Below are positions 21,959 to 30,598 of a stretch of DNA of 32,811 nucleotides, piece by piece. Each line of letters starts with the position of its first letter. The first letter of the stretch is position 1. Where the stretch lies: IMG/VR virus record IMGVR_UViG_3300041809_003423, positions 1-32,811 of that record; one strand, given 5' to 3'. Below the pieces are notes generated by a model that worked only from the letters and a program-made list of their open reading frames with translations, searched no databases and was not told where the DNA came from. This DNA is from a virus. A program made the translations under genes and the position numbers.

Positions 21959-22369
21959 ATGCCGCCAAAAGCGGTCAGCGTGTATGGCTTCCAACTCCCG
22001 CTTCGGTGGACACTCTGGTCCCAGCTCGCCTCTGAGACGGTATTCGGTTTTCATCCGGACATAAAGGACTGGGCAAGGGCTGTCGGCGCGTACACCCTGA
22101 AGCACGGAGCTACCGAGCTTGGCCTGGCTTTTGCGTATTGCATCATGCAGTCGTTCGAACCCGCTGACAAGCCGGATGGCTGGCCGAAGTCGTGGCCTCC
22201 GACCCTTGAGGATTTGCGGCAGGTTCCCAAGGACGAGCTCATGCTGCTGTGTCGCACGGCTACTGAGGCGGTAGGTATCGGTCGCCTTGGCCCCGTCCCG
22301 CGAAAAAAAAACGAGGAACAAGGGTCAGGGGAAAGCGATCAAAGCGAGTCAAGTGGGACTGGCACCTAG
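21959..22369 (+). CDS. Tail assembly chaperone, gpG-like (unshifted product)
   Basis: ATG 21959 with AAGGAGATAG upstream. The 136-residue product is a helical domain (LGLAFAYCIMQSF...LEDLRQVPKDELMLLCRTATEAVGIG) followed by a Ser/Glu-rich tail. Position between tail tube and tape measure, together with the slippery site near its 3' end, identifies it as the G-type chaperone that coats the tape measure during tail assembly. Confidence 0.75.
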   Translation: MPPKAVSVYGFQLPLRWTLWSQLASETVFGFHPDIKDWARAVGAYTLKHGATELGLAFAYCIMQSFEPADKPDGWPKSWPPTLEDLRQVPKDELMLLCRTATEAVGIGRLGPVPRKKNEEQGSGESDQSESSGTGT

Positions 22370-22680
22370 CGATGGTGCAGGCGGCTGACCATTGCGGCCT
22401 GACGCCGAGAGAGTTTTGGCAGCTTGAGCCTTATGAATTCGAGGTGATGCTCGAGGCTGCGATCGCGAGGAATGAGCGAGAGTGGCGCTGGCAAGCGGTG
22501 CTCGCGGCCGATGTCGTCAACTACGCAGGGAAATCTCTGAAGCGGACTGTCACCGCGGACGACATCCTGGGAATCGCGAAGAAGCCGACGAAGCGGAAAT
22601 GGCGGACGGCGGCAGAGGTCATGAGGGAAAACGCAGCGCGTGGCTGGAGTCCGTCGCAAGTGATAAGAACGACGGTCTAG
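21959..22680 (+). CDS. Tail assembly chaperone frameshift product, gpGT-like
   Basis: A -1 shift at the A-run (22303-22311) joins the G domain to the frame that runs to TAG 22678-22680, without any stop between, giving about 240 residues. The added T part reads GLTPREFWQLEPYEFEVMLEAA, the familiar T-domain signature, followed by a basic, helical end. The T domain recruits tail tube protein to the tape measure. The ATG at 22372 in this frame is probably not used. The GT stop overlaps the convergent moron stop. Confidence 0.7.
22306..22312 (+). promoter_or_regulatory. -1 ribosomal frameshift site A_AAA_AAC
   Basis: Within nine consecutive A (22303-22311), the zero-frame codons are CGA AAA AAA AAC. 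Both A_AAA_AAA and A_AAA_AAC are canonical -1 slippery heptamers. Slippage joins the G frame to the T frame. A downstream stimulator is not obvious. Confidence 0.75.
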
Positions 22681-23030
22681 TGCGCTCGGCCTAGTTTTGC
22701 AGAGACGAAGGACACATGATCGCCCACCTCGACATAGTCGCAGCGAGATCCCATGAGCAGCCCGTCTGCCCCGGCGCGATAGTCGATGCCTACCTTTATC
22801 CGCGGTGCTTTAGCGTCGATGAGATATGTGTCGAACTGGCTCACGTTGGCTTTGAGCGGGCTGTGCCGGTTGGTCCACTCGGCGCAGTGGTAGCGTGCGG
22901 TGCTGGCGTTCTGATCGTGCTGTTCCTCGGTTGCTGTTTTCTGGACTGCTGGCTTCGTCTGCTGATCGGGAATCGCGGCAAATACCGCAACGATTGCGAG
23001 GAGTGCAATGGCCCACACGGCGGCTTTCAT
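22677..23030 (-). CDS. Membrane-anchored or secreted moron protein
   Basis: The only convincing minus-strand gene. Its start has a strong ribosome site (AAGGAGGG seven bases before ATG). The 117-residue product begins MKAAVWAIALLAIVAVFAAI, an N-terminal membrane anchor or signal peptide, followed by a polar ~45-residue linker and a compact domain with two Cys (HCAEW...GSRCDYVEVGDHVSF). It is inserted between the chaperone and tape measure genes with its own promoter-like box, the classic moron layout. HK97 gp15, a membrane-anchored superinfection-exclusion protein, lies at the same place as I recall. A shared role is inference; no sequence similarity is claimed. Confidence 0.7.
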   Translation of the reverse strand: MKAAVWAIALLAIVAVFAAIPDQQTKPAVQKTATEEQHDQNASTARYHCAEWTNRHSPLKANVSQFDTYLIDAKAPRIKVGIDYRAGADGLLMGSRCDYVEVGDHVSFVSAKLGRAH

Positions 23031-23054
23031 TCGTCGGCCCTCCTTTTCGGCATA

Positions 23055-23060
23055 AGTATA
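23055..23060 (-). promoter_or_regulatory. -10-like box for the minus-strand moron
   Basis: On the minus strand TATACT lies 25 bases upstream of the moron ATG in an AT-rich stretch unlike its surroundings. No good -35 box is spaced 16-18 bases further up, so the promoter may be activator-dependent or use a different consensus. Confidence 0.35.
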
Positions 23061-23113
23061 ACCCCGTTTTTTGAAACCCCTTCAGTAAAGTTTTGTTGCG
23101 GCGGAGGTGCCCT

Positions 23114-25861
23114 GTGCCTGACAACGAGGTAAAGGTAGTTATTACAGGGCAGAATGACGCCTCTCCTGCCATCCATGAGGCCTCTGAGCAGCTCGAAAAT
23201 CTTGCTGCCGTCGGTGAGCGCCTGAAGTCGGTTTTTGAGGCTTACATCGGCACGGAGATCATCTCGCGCCTCGCCGAGCTCGGCGCGTCGGCCATTGAGA
23301 CCGGCGCGAATATGGCCGAAATGGCTGAGCGCACCGGCATCAACGCCGAGGAGTTGCAGGCCCTCGCCTTTGCTGCTCAGCAGTCCGGGGTTTCCACGGA
23401 CACCTTTGAGAGGGGCGTGCGCAAGCTGCAGGCGACGCTCACCCAGGCAGCGGAGGGGAACGCGAAGGCTGCCGCGGCTCTCGCGGCTGTCGGAGTCAGC
23501 GCGCGCAACTCGTCTGGCGGCCTGACCACCGCCGGCCAGGCTCTTGACAAGATCGCTCAGAAGTTCAAGAGCACGGCGGACGGCACGGCTAAGGCCGGGC
23601 TCGCCATCCAGATTTTCGGGCGGTCGGGCACCTCCATGATTCCGATGCTGAATCAGGGCTCCGATGGCCTTGAGGCGCTCGAGAAGCGCGCAAAGGATCT
23701 CGGGTTGGTGCTCAGCGGCGAGGACCTTGAGGCGCTGAAAGATGTCAGCCATGCCTTTGCCGAGACTAAGGCGACCTCTGTCGCGCTAATGGAACATCTG
23801 GTCGCTGGACTGGCGCCTGCCCTCGAGAGCACGGCCAACGCGCTGAGCGAGCAGTTCGCCGCCCAGATGGGGGTCGCGACGCAGGCCGGCATGGGCCTGG
23901 TAAACATGTTGAAGGCCGCGATTACCCTGGTCGACGCGTTCGCGATCGACGTGGAATGGGCCGGGGAAAAGGTCGCGAAGCAGTGGGAAATCATGGGCGA
24001 TGCCGCCGCGCTGCATTTCGGTAAGGCTTTTCATGATGCGCTGCAATTCACTGGAATTGAGAACGACCCGCAAGCGCAGGCGATTAACGACAGCTTCCGC
24101 AAATTCTTCGAGACTATGTGGTCGGGCGCTACGGCTCAGGTAAAGGGATCAAACGATCTTACTGATCTCGTCGTCGAGGCGGCGGATAAGAGCAAGGAGA
24201 TCACTAAGGAACTTCTCGAATATCAGCTCGCCGCCATCAAGGCCGGCGAGACTGCGCTGAAGGCCGCAAACGAGCGCGAAGAGCAGGAGAACGAGAACCT
24301 CTACAAACACAACTTAAAGTCGGTCGATGACTATTACAAGGCAAAGAAGCAGCTCGCCGTCGACGAAATCCAGATCGAGATGTACGCGCTCGAGCAGGAA
24401 GGCAGGCTATACGATCAAGCGCTCGGTGCGCTGACCGGTCTCCATCCGGCTGAGGTGGCCCGCGTGCAGGCGCTGCTCCAGCAGGGAAAGCTCGACGATG
24501 CGGCTCTTGCTCGCATGCCGAAGATCAAGGCAAGTCTCTCCGAGATCGTCGAAGTGATGACCAAGCAGATGCAGGTGGCGACGCAGCTGGACACCCTGCA
24601 GAAGAAGCTGAACGCGGCGCAGGACCTGACGCCCAGCGGTCAAGTGGATTCCCTGGCGCGACTCGCCGACTCTGAGGACATCGCCGCCGCGAAAGCCAAG
24701 CTGCTCGGGGACGCGATCCAGGCTACCTTCGACAAGATCAAGGACCAGACGGACCTGGTCAAGCAGAAGATGGAGACCTTCGCCATCGGTGGTATTGAGG
24801 GCCAGAAGGAACTCAATGCCGTTCTGAAGCAGGGCTCGCAGCAGTTGCAGACCATGATCGCGGACTACCAGAAGCTGGCCGCGGCCGCCGGCGATCCCCG
24901 GCTGGTCACCGAAGGGCAGAAGTTCGAGACCCAGCTTGACCAGATGAACCTGAAGGTGCACACCCTGGCGCAGACCCTGGCGCAGGAAGGCACGCAGAAC
25001 ATTGAGAATTTTCTGGGCGCCATCGAAAAGGCTCCCAATGCCGCCAAGGCCTTCGAGCAGTTCGGCATGTCGATCCTGGAGATGCTAGCCAAGATCATCA
25101 ATCAGATGATCGCCACCTGGATCATCGAGAAGGCGATCGGCATCGCCGGCGGGATCGGTGGGGCTGCCGGCGGCGGCGGCGGTGCGACCTCGATCGGCAG
25201 TGACATCAACCCGGCTCCTACGAATTCGGCTGGCGTGCTGGGCACGGTGCCCGGCTTTGCCGAAGGCGGTGAGCCGCCGGTGGGCGAGCCTTCGGTCGTC
25301 GGCGAAGAAGGCATGGAGCTGTTCGTTCCCCACGTCGCCGGCACCATCGTTCCCCACGAGGAAACCATGCGGCGGCTGACGGCTTCGGCCGCGGCGCCGC
25401 TGCCCGAGGCCAGCCCCGAATTCATGGGCGACTTCATGGAGCGCATGGCGCACATGTCGAGTAGCCTGGACCACAGCGCGGATGCGCTGGTGGCGCATCT
25501 GCAGACGTCTGCACCAGGCGTGGTTTCGCGGCTGGACCCCTCCGGGCTGTTCGGCGTGCACGCCATTCCCCATGCCCTGGGAGGGGACATGGATCCCGGC
25601 GACGTCGGCCTGGTCGGCGATGCCGGCCCGGAGCTGTTTGTCCCCGATACGCCCGGTCGCGTGATCCCCAACAACCTGGTTGGCGATGCGCTGTCGGGCG
25701 GCGGCGGCGACGTGCACAACCACATGAACATTGACGCGCGCGGCGCCAACGCGGAGACGGAGATGCACCTGCGCAGGTATGTCGACCAGGCGATGGACCG
25801 ATGGAGCGCGATCACGCGAGTGCAGATTCGAGAGAACGGACTCAGGAGGAACCGGCGCTAA
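23114..25861 (+). CDS. Tape measure protein
   Basis: GTG 23114 is chosen because GGAGG at 23103-23107 is six bases upstream. The 915-residue protein has long helical/coiled-coil regions (EQLENLAAVGERLKSVFEAYIG..., AAIKAGETALKAANEREEQENENL...), a central hydrophobic segment (~250-290), and two C-terminal copies of the tape-measure signature: GEEGMELFVPHVAGTIVPHEE (~730-750) and GDAGPELFVPDTPGRVIPNNL (~835-855). It sets tail length. At the commonly used 1.5 Angstrom per residue this predicts a tail of roughly 135 nm. It is chaperoned by G/GT immediately upstream. Confidence 0.9.
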   Translation: MPDNEVKVVITGQNDASPAIHEASEQLENLAAVGERLKSVFEAYIGTEIISRLAELGASAIETGANMAEMAERTGINAEELQALAFAAQQSGVSTDTFERGVRKLQATLTQAAEGNAKAAAALAAVGVSARNSSGGLTTAGQALDKIAQKFKSTADGTAKAGLAIQIFGRSGTSMIPMLNQGSDGLEALEKRAKDLGLVLSGEDLEALKDVSHAFAETKATSVALMEHLVAGLAPALESTANALSEQFAAQMGVATQAGMGLVNMLKAAITLVDAFAIDVEWAGEKVAKQWEIMGDAAALHFGKAFHDALQFTGIENDPQAQAINDSFRKFFETMWSGATAQVKGSNDLTDLVVEAADKSKEITKELLEYQLAAIKAGETALKAANEREEQENENLYKHNLKSVDDYYKAKKQLAVDEIQIEMYALEQEGRLYDQALGALTGLHPAEVARVQALLQQGKLDDAALARMPKIKASLSEIVEVMTKQMQVATQLDTLQKKLNAAQDLTPSGQVDSLARLADSEDIAAAKAKLLGDAIQATFDKIKDQTDLVKQKMETFAIGGIEGQKELNAVLKQGSQQLQTMIADYQKLAAAAGDPRLVTEGQKFETQLDQMNLKVHTLAQTLAQEGTQNIENFLGAIEKAPNAAKAFEQFGMSILEMLAKIINQMIATWIIEKAIGIAGGIGGAAGGGGGATSIGSDINPAPTNSAGVLGTVPGFAEGGEPPVGEPSVVGEEGMELFVPHVAGTIVPHEETMRRLTASAAAPLPEASPEFMGDFMERMAHMSSSLDHSADALVAHLQTSAPGVVSRLDPSGLFGVHAIPHALGGDMDPGDVGLVGDAGPELFVPDTPGRVIPNNLVGDALSGGGGDVHNHMNIDARGANAETEMHLRRYVDQAMDRWSAITRVQIRENGLRRNRR

Positions 25862-26542
25862 ATGGGGGGGATTGGTCTCAGCTCGGTGACGTATCCGGTT
25901 CCGCTGCCGCCGATGGTGATCGGCTTTGCGGAGATCAAGATCATTCCCCATCCCTCCGACTCGAGCTCGCGCTCGCCTTTCACCGGCACGCGTCAGACCT
26001 TTCGCTGGCCCGGCGAGTACTGGGAGGCGACGGTGAAGCTGCCGCCCATGCCTGGCGAACTCGGCCGCGCCTGGGCAGCGTGGCTCACGGTGGTCGGCGG
26101 CTCGGCCGGCTCGTTTCTTCTGACCGACACCAGCGGCGCTAACCCGCGCGGCTCGGTTGCTGGCGCTCCGGTGGTCAATGGCGCCAGTCAGACCGGCACG
26201 CAGCTGGCGCTGCGTGGCTTCACGGCCAACGCTCCGCTGGTACTGCGCTCCGGCGACTGGCTGCAGATCCAGGCGCTCGATGGCGCCGGCAATACCCGCA
26301 CTCGTCTGTACATGAACCAGACCGACGTCAACGCCGACGACGAAGGCCATGCCACCATCAACATCTATCCCCGGCTGCGCGAGTCGCCGGCCGACGGCGC
26401 GATTCCCGTCCTCCACAGCGCCTGCGGTGAATTCTCCTTCGCCGGTAAGGACGACGCCAACTACCAGACCGATTCACCGTTCTGGACGGTCGGGAGCGAT
26501 CTCACCTACGCTGTCAGCTTTGACTGCGTGGAGAACATCTAG
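25862..26542 (+). CDS. Distal tail protein, phage minor tail
   Basis: The 226-residue protein starts right after the tape measure stop (TAAATG). It shows SPFTGTRQTFRWPGEYWEATVKLPPM, then WLTVVGGSAGSFLLTD, VVNGASQTGTQLALRGF, RSGDWLQIQ and a PRLRESPADGA end. This is a pattern I recognise from minor tail proteins that follow tape measures in lambda-like phages and form the distal tail ring. No catalytic motif is seen. Confidence 0.7.
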   Translation: MGGIGLSSVTYPVPLPPMVIGFAEIKIIPHPSDSSSRSPFTGTRQTFRWPGEYWEATVKLPPMPGELGRAWAAWLTVVGGSAGSFLLTDTSGANPRGSVAGAPVVNGASQTGTQLALRGFTANAPLVLRSGDWLQIQALDGAGNTRTRLYMNQTDVNADDEGHATINIYPRLRESPADGAIPVLHSACGEFSFAGKDDANYQTDSPFWTVGSDLTYAVSFDCVENI

Positions 26543-26544
26543 CC

Positions 26545-27189
26545 ATGTCGCGCGATCTCACCTCGGAGCTGGCGGCAGCCTTCTTGGCGGTGCGGGTTGA
26601 GCCCGTCATTCTGGTCAATCTGGAATTCAACAGCGGCTGGGTCTACCTCTGGACCGGCATTGGCACCGTCGTCTGGAACGGCAACACCTACTATGGCGTG
26701 ATCCTTCCCGGCGGTACCGTGCTGGGCAAAATCTCGGCGCTGGCTGAGACCACGGATCTGGAGGCGCAATCGGTTTCTTTGTCGCTCTCCGGCGTGCCCC
26801 CGGACGTCATCCAGGACGCGATCGCGGACTGCCAGGTCGGCCTGGGTGCCAAGATCTTTCTCGGCGCCTTCGATCCCTCGAGCGGGACGATCTTGCCTGA
26901 CCCCTTCTGCGCCTGGGGCGGCTTTACCGACATCCCGGCGATCACCGACGACGGGCGCACGGCGACGGTCTCGATCACGGTGGAATCGCGCCTGGTCGAC
27001 CTACAGCGTTCGACGCAGTGGCGCTATACCCACCAGGACCAGCAGCTGTTCTCCGCCGGCGACTTGGGCTTTATCTTCGTCGGGTCGCTGCAGACCGCCA
27101 ACATCACCTGGGGCCAGGGCGTTGCTGCCGGCCCGGTCGCCGCGGCGCCGGTGCCGGCTGATTCCGGTTGGCGTGGGGTGGCTCCATGA
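26545..27189 (+). CDS. Tail tip hub-like minor tail protein
   Basis: The 214-residue product shows VEPVILVNLEFNSGWVYLWTGIGTVVWNGNTYYG, a signature of a family of phage minor tail proteins next to the distal tail protein, followed by LAETTDLEAQSVSLSLSGVP and an end with TQWRYTHQDQQLF. It likely forms part of the tail tip ring in place of lambda L. The stop overlaps the next ATG as ATGA. Confidence 0.65.
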   Translation: MSRDLTSELAAAFLAVRVEPVILVNLEFNSGWVYLWTGIGTVVWNGNTYYGVILPGGTVLGKISALAETTDLEAQSVSLSLSGVPPDVIQDAIADCQVGLGAKIFLGAFDPSSGTILPDPFCAWGGFTDIPAITDDGRTATVSITVESRLVDLQRSTQWRYTHQDQQLFSAGDLGFIFVGSLQTANITWGQGVAAGPVAAAPVPADSGWRGVAP

Positions 27190-27620
27190 GGACTAAACGT
27201 CTGCGGAATTGGCCGAAGCTGTTGGCTGCGCACCTGAAGGCGAGCGCCGGCCGCCCGTTTGCGTGGGGTGCCGTGGACTGCGGTCTGGCCGCGGCCGACG
27301 CTATCCAGGCTATGACGGGAAAAGATCCCGCGGCCGAGCTGCGCGGCCGGTACTCAACGGCGGACGGGGCGACCGAGGCGCTGCTCGCCTTTGCCGGCGG
27401 CGGCATTGAAGCGGCGGCGGAAAAGATCGCTGCCCAGCAGGGCTGGTCGGAGATCCCGATCAAGTTCGCCGGCCGCGGCGATCTGGTCCTGTTCGACAGT
27501 CAGGATGGCGCGACGCTGGGAATTGTTGGCATGGACGGGATCCATGCGCACTCGACGGGACCCAAGGGCGCGGTGCGGATTCCGATTCTCGGCTGCTGCC
27601 GGCGGGCGTGGAGGGTGTGA
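27186..27620 (+). CDS. NlpC/P60-like tail tip protein (DUF6950-type, gpK position)
   Basis: The 144-residue product shows RPFAWGAVDCGLAAADAIQAMTG, the DC-containing motif of the NlpC/P60-related DUF6950 group that occurs at the lambda K position in tail clusters, then a GRGDLVLFD strand. The Cys would be the nucleophile in an active peptidase. A His partner may be in MDGIHAHS, though the triad is not complete enough to claim activity. It would act on host peptidoglycan during entry. Confidence 0.65.
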   Translation: MRTKRLRNWPKLLAAHLKASAGRPFAWGAVDCGLAAADAIQAMTGKDPAAELRGRYSTADGATEALLAFAGGGIEAAAEKIAAQQGWSEIPIKFAGRGDLVLFDSQDGATLGIVGMDGIHAHSTGPKGAVRIPILGCCRRAWRV

Positions 27621-27624
27621 CGAC

Positions 27625-30591
27625 ATGTCCAAGGTCGTAGATGTAGTCCTCGGAGCCGCACTGATCGCCGTTGGGATAATTCTTCCCGAGGTCGGGGTTA
27701 TCGCCTGGAGCACCGCGATCAGCATCATGGCCTCGGGTGCGCTGTTCGTGGTCTCCGCCTTTACGCGGCCTTCGCTCAACGTCGACGGCCCGCGCGTCGC
27801 TTCGCAGTCTCCCGACGCGCCCCGCGTCATCATCTACGGCCAGGCGATGGTGGGTGGCACCATCACCTACATCGCCGCCACCGGCGACGGCGGCAACCGT
27901 TTGCATCTGGTTATTACGCTGGCGGCGCATCAGTGCCAGTCGATCGACGCCATCCTGTTCGACAATTACACGCTGCAGCTCCAGCGGGGCCTCGATCTCA
28001 ACAGCGGCCAGGAGGTCCTGCTCGAGGTCGGGCAATATGCCAACCATGTCTATGTCGAGGAGAAGCTGGGCGCGCCTGGCGAGCCCGCGTTTCCCGCGCT
28101 GATCGCAGAGACTGCTGGTCTGGGAACCGGCGCGATCGGCTGGCAGGCGGACCATAGCTACTCGGTCGGCGACCTGATCGTGGAAGCTGGCATCATCCAG
28201 GCCTGCGTTACCGCGGGCACGTCCTACTCGTCGCCGCCGACCTGGGACAACAATCTTGACGAGTACACCTACGAGCTGCCGCCATCGACCGTCTCCTGGA
28301 TCTGTCTGGGCCCGCAGACCGGAGGCTTGGGGGCCAGCGCGTGGACGCCGGCACACCGTCAGGACGGGTGCTGCTCCATCCACGTCATGATGGTCTACAA
28401 GCAGTATCTGTTCTCCAACGGCGTGCCCAACATTCGCGCCCTGGTTTCCGGCAAGCTGTGCGTCGACCCGCGCACCGGCATCAAGGCCTGGACGCAGAAC
28501 CCCGCGGTGTGCATTCGCGACTTCCTGCTCGATCCCAAGTTTGGTTATCGCTGCTTCACTAACGACGAGGGCGTGACCTCGCCGGAGATCAACGATGCCA
28601 GCTTTATTGCGGCGGCGAATCTCTGCGACGAGTCAGTTTCGAGCGCTGGGCCGTCGGGTCTCTTCGGCCCGTATAGCGCCCTGAACTCGTACACCGCCTG
28701 GGGGTATTTCAATCCCACCACGCGGACGTTGTATTGGATCAACAGCATCCAGCAGCAGGGTGGCGTCGGCTGTCAAACCGGAGGAGGGCCGCCGGGACTT
28801 TACACGTGGTTCCAAGTAACCTTCAATGTCCTGGCTCCCAACCTGCCGCTGCAGCAGCTCACCACCGACTTCTTCCCCGGCGGCTATGACGCCAGTCCCA
28901 GTGGCCAGTTTTTCTTTACTCCCGACAACATCTTCGTTGGCGTGGCCTCGGGATACGGCGGCTTTCGCTGGGTCATGCTCAGTCTCTCTGGCGGCTACAT
29001 CAAGGCCGTCGGCGCACTGGACTTCGGCGACGACGACACTTGCGGTGGTTCGACCTGGCTGGGCCAGCTGCTCGCGGCGGTGTGGACGCCGGAATTAGGC
29101 ATCGTGCACATCAGTGCCGGCGGGGCGGTGTTTTGCGTCCTCGGTCCGAACCTCGGGACGGGCACGCTGCCGAACACCACCGGCGGCGTGACCGCGGCCG
29201 CGTGCGTCGATGCCAGCGGCAACGTGTGGGTGCTGTCGAATGGTGATTTCGGCCCGGTGCTGAGCAAGATCGCGGCCTCCGGCGAGTCGATCACGATTAC
29301 CAATTACACCCTTGGCGCCGACACCGATTCGGTGAACGACATTGAGTACAACGCCGGCGATAACACCTTGCTCTACTGGATCGGCGACACGCTGTTCAAG
29401 TGGGACATCGCCACCACGGCTCTGGTCAATTCCGCCGCGGTTACCTATGAGATCAGTGGTCCCATCGCCGGCGGCCTGTTGCCCAACGGCCTGAATTTCT
29501 ACGATCCGGTAACTTTGGTGCAGAGCTCGATCGTGGCCAGCGCCACTGGGCTCCCGTCGTGGCTGTCGGCTATCGCTTTCAAGCATTGGTACGACCCGCT
29601 CGGTCCGACACTTTGGCTGCAGGTCGACGTGGTGGGCCCCTATCCGCCGGTCTACGGTACCGCGGTCGGGTCGGGCAGTGAAGCGCAGTACGGCCTGAAC
29701 GGCTGGTTCGATACGTCCAAGGCGTTGGGCGACGTGCTGCAGAACCTGCTGTCGTCCTGCGCCGGCAAGGTCTCCTGGATCTCCGGCCAGTGGAACCTCT
29801 TTCCCGGCGCCTGGCGGCCGCCGGCGCTGCCACCCTTCACCGACGATGATCTGGCCGGCGCGGTGCAGATGCAGGCCAAACTCGGCCGGCGCGACGTCTA
29901 CACCGGGGTCAAAGGGCAGTACGTCGAGCCCAACAACAACTGGCAGCCGACCGACTTTCCCCCGCTGGTGCAGTCCAGCTATGTGGCGCTGCAGAACGGC
30001 ACCTGCCAGACTCCCAACGACCGGGGCAACTGGGCGACGGGCGTCGAGTACAGCCCCAACGATACGGTGATGTCGTTCGGCTATGCATACGTCTGCACGG
30101 TGGCCAACCTCTCCAGCCCCGAGACCCAGCCGGGATTGGGCGCCGACTGGGAAGAGGACTGGATCTTCGCCGGCGAAATCATCTGGAAGGACGTGCAGTA
30201 TCCCTTCACCACCTCCGGCACCACCGCGCAGCAGCTGGCCAGCTATGACCTGCAGTGGGGGCAGCGGCAGATCACCGCCTCCTGGCCGCTGAAGCTCACC
30301 GGCTATCAGTCGATCCCTTCCGACGTGATCGAGGTGACGCGCGCGACGTTTGGCTGGACGGCGAAACCCTTCGAGGTCACCTCGGTCAAGCTGGATATCT
30401 CGGACAGCGGCGGAGCCGATGCCGCGGCGCCGGTGCTGACCGCGGTGCTCAACCTGCACGAGACCGACGAGGACGTTTGGGCTGCCTACGATGCCCTGCC
30501 CGTGGTTTCGCAGCAGCAGCCGGTGGTGACCGGGCCGCAGTATGTCTTCGATTCGGGGGGCGACGTGGTAACGCTGGATCCGGAAGGCTGA
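27625..30591 (+). CDS. J-like tail tip attachment protein with propeller-like insertion
   Basis: ATG 27625 follows GGAGGG at 27610-27615. The 988-residue protein has hydrophobic segments at residues ~5-45, then the tip-protein core (SPDAPRVIIYGQAMVGGTITYIAATGDGG...), a CBM-like module (~172-228), and the FGYR...INDASFIAAANLCDE motif (to ~336). A ~350-residue beta-rich insertion (337-686) with propeller-like blades follows. The core then resumes at 687 (AQYGLNGWFDTSKALGDVLQNLLSSCAGKVSWISG). A second CBM-like stretch lies at ~800-850, then a fibronectin-like end. It forms the tail tip and probably binds the host receptor. Confidence 0.8.
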   Translation: MSKVVDVVLGAALIAVGIILPEVGVIAWSTAISIMASGALFVVSAFTRPSLNVDGPRVASQSPDAPRVIIYGQAMVGGTITYIAATGDGGNRLHLVITLAAHQCQSIDAILFDNYTLQLQRGLDLNSGQEVLLEVGQYANHVYVEEKLGAPGEPAFPALIAETAGLGTGAIGWQADHSYSVGDLIVEAGIIQACVTAGTSYSSPPTWDNNLDEYTYELPPSTVSWICLGPQTGGLGASAWTPAHRQDGCCSIHVMMVYKQYLFSNGVPNIRALVSGKLCVDPRTGIKAWTQNPAVCIRDFLLDPKFGYRCFTNDEGVTSPEINDASFIAAANLCDESVSSAGPSGLFGPYSALNSYTAWGYFNPTTRTLYWINSIQQQGGVGCQTGGGPPGLYTWFQVTFNVLAPNLPLQQLTTDFFPGGYDASPSGQFFFTPDNIFVGVASGYGGFRWVMLSLSGGYIKAVGALDFGDDDTCGGSTWLGQLLAAVWTPELGIVHISAGGAVFCVLGPNLGTGTLPNTTGGVTAAACVDASGNVWVLSNGDFGPVLSKIAASGESITITNYTLGADTDSVNDIEYNAGDNTLLYWIGDTLFKWDIATTALVNSAAVTYEISGPIAGGLLPNGLNFYDPVTLVQSSIVASATGLPSWLSAIAFKHWYDPLGPTLWLQVDVVGPYPPVYGTAVGSGSEAQYGLNGWFDTSKALGDVLQNLLSSCAGKVSWISGQWNLFPGAWRPPALPPFTDDDLAGAVQMQAKLGRRDVYTGVKGQYVEPNNNWQPTDFPPLVQSSYVALQNGTCQTPNDRGNWATGVEYSPNDTVMSFGYAYVCTVANLSSPETQPGLGADWEEDWIFAGEIIWKDVQYPFTTSGTTAQQLASYDLQWGQRQITASWPLKLTGYQSIPSDVIEVTRATFGWTAKPFEVTSVKLDISDSGGADAAAPVLTAVLNLHETDEDVWAAYDALPVVSQQQPVVTGPQYVFDSGGDVVTLDPEG

Positions 30592-30598
30592 AGCAGCG

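Noticed and set aside
22716-23132. Plus-strand 138-codon frame over the moron
   Set aside because: It lacks a ribosome site, is Cys-rich without pattern and overlaps the tape measure start, while the minus strand has a strong ribosome site, a signal/anchor helix and protein-like composition.
8065-25517. Recurring CGTCTGCAC words (8068, 10209, 20809, 25504) as terminase-binding sites
   Set aside because: Two lie near terS and terL starts, but short GC-rich words of this length recur by chance in 33 kb and the others are within unrelated genes with no common spacing.
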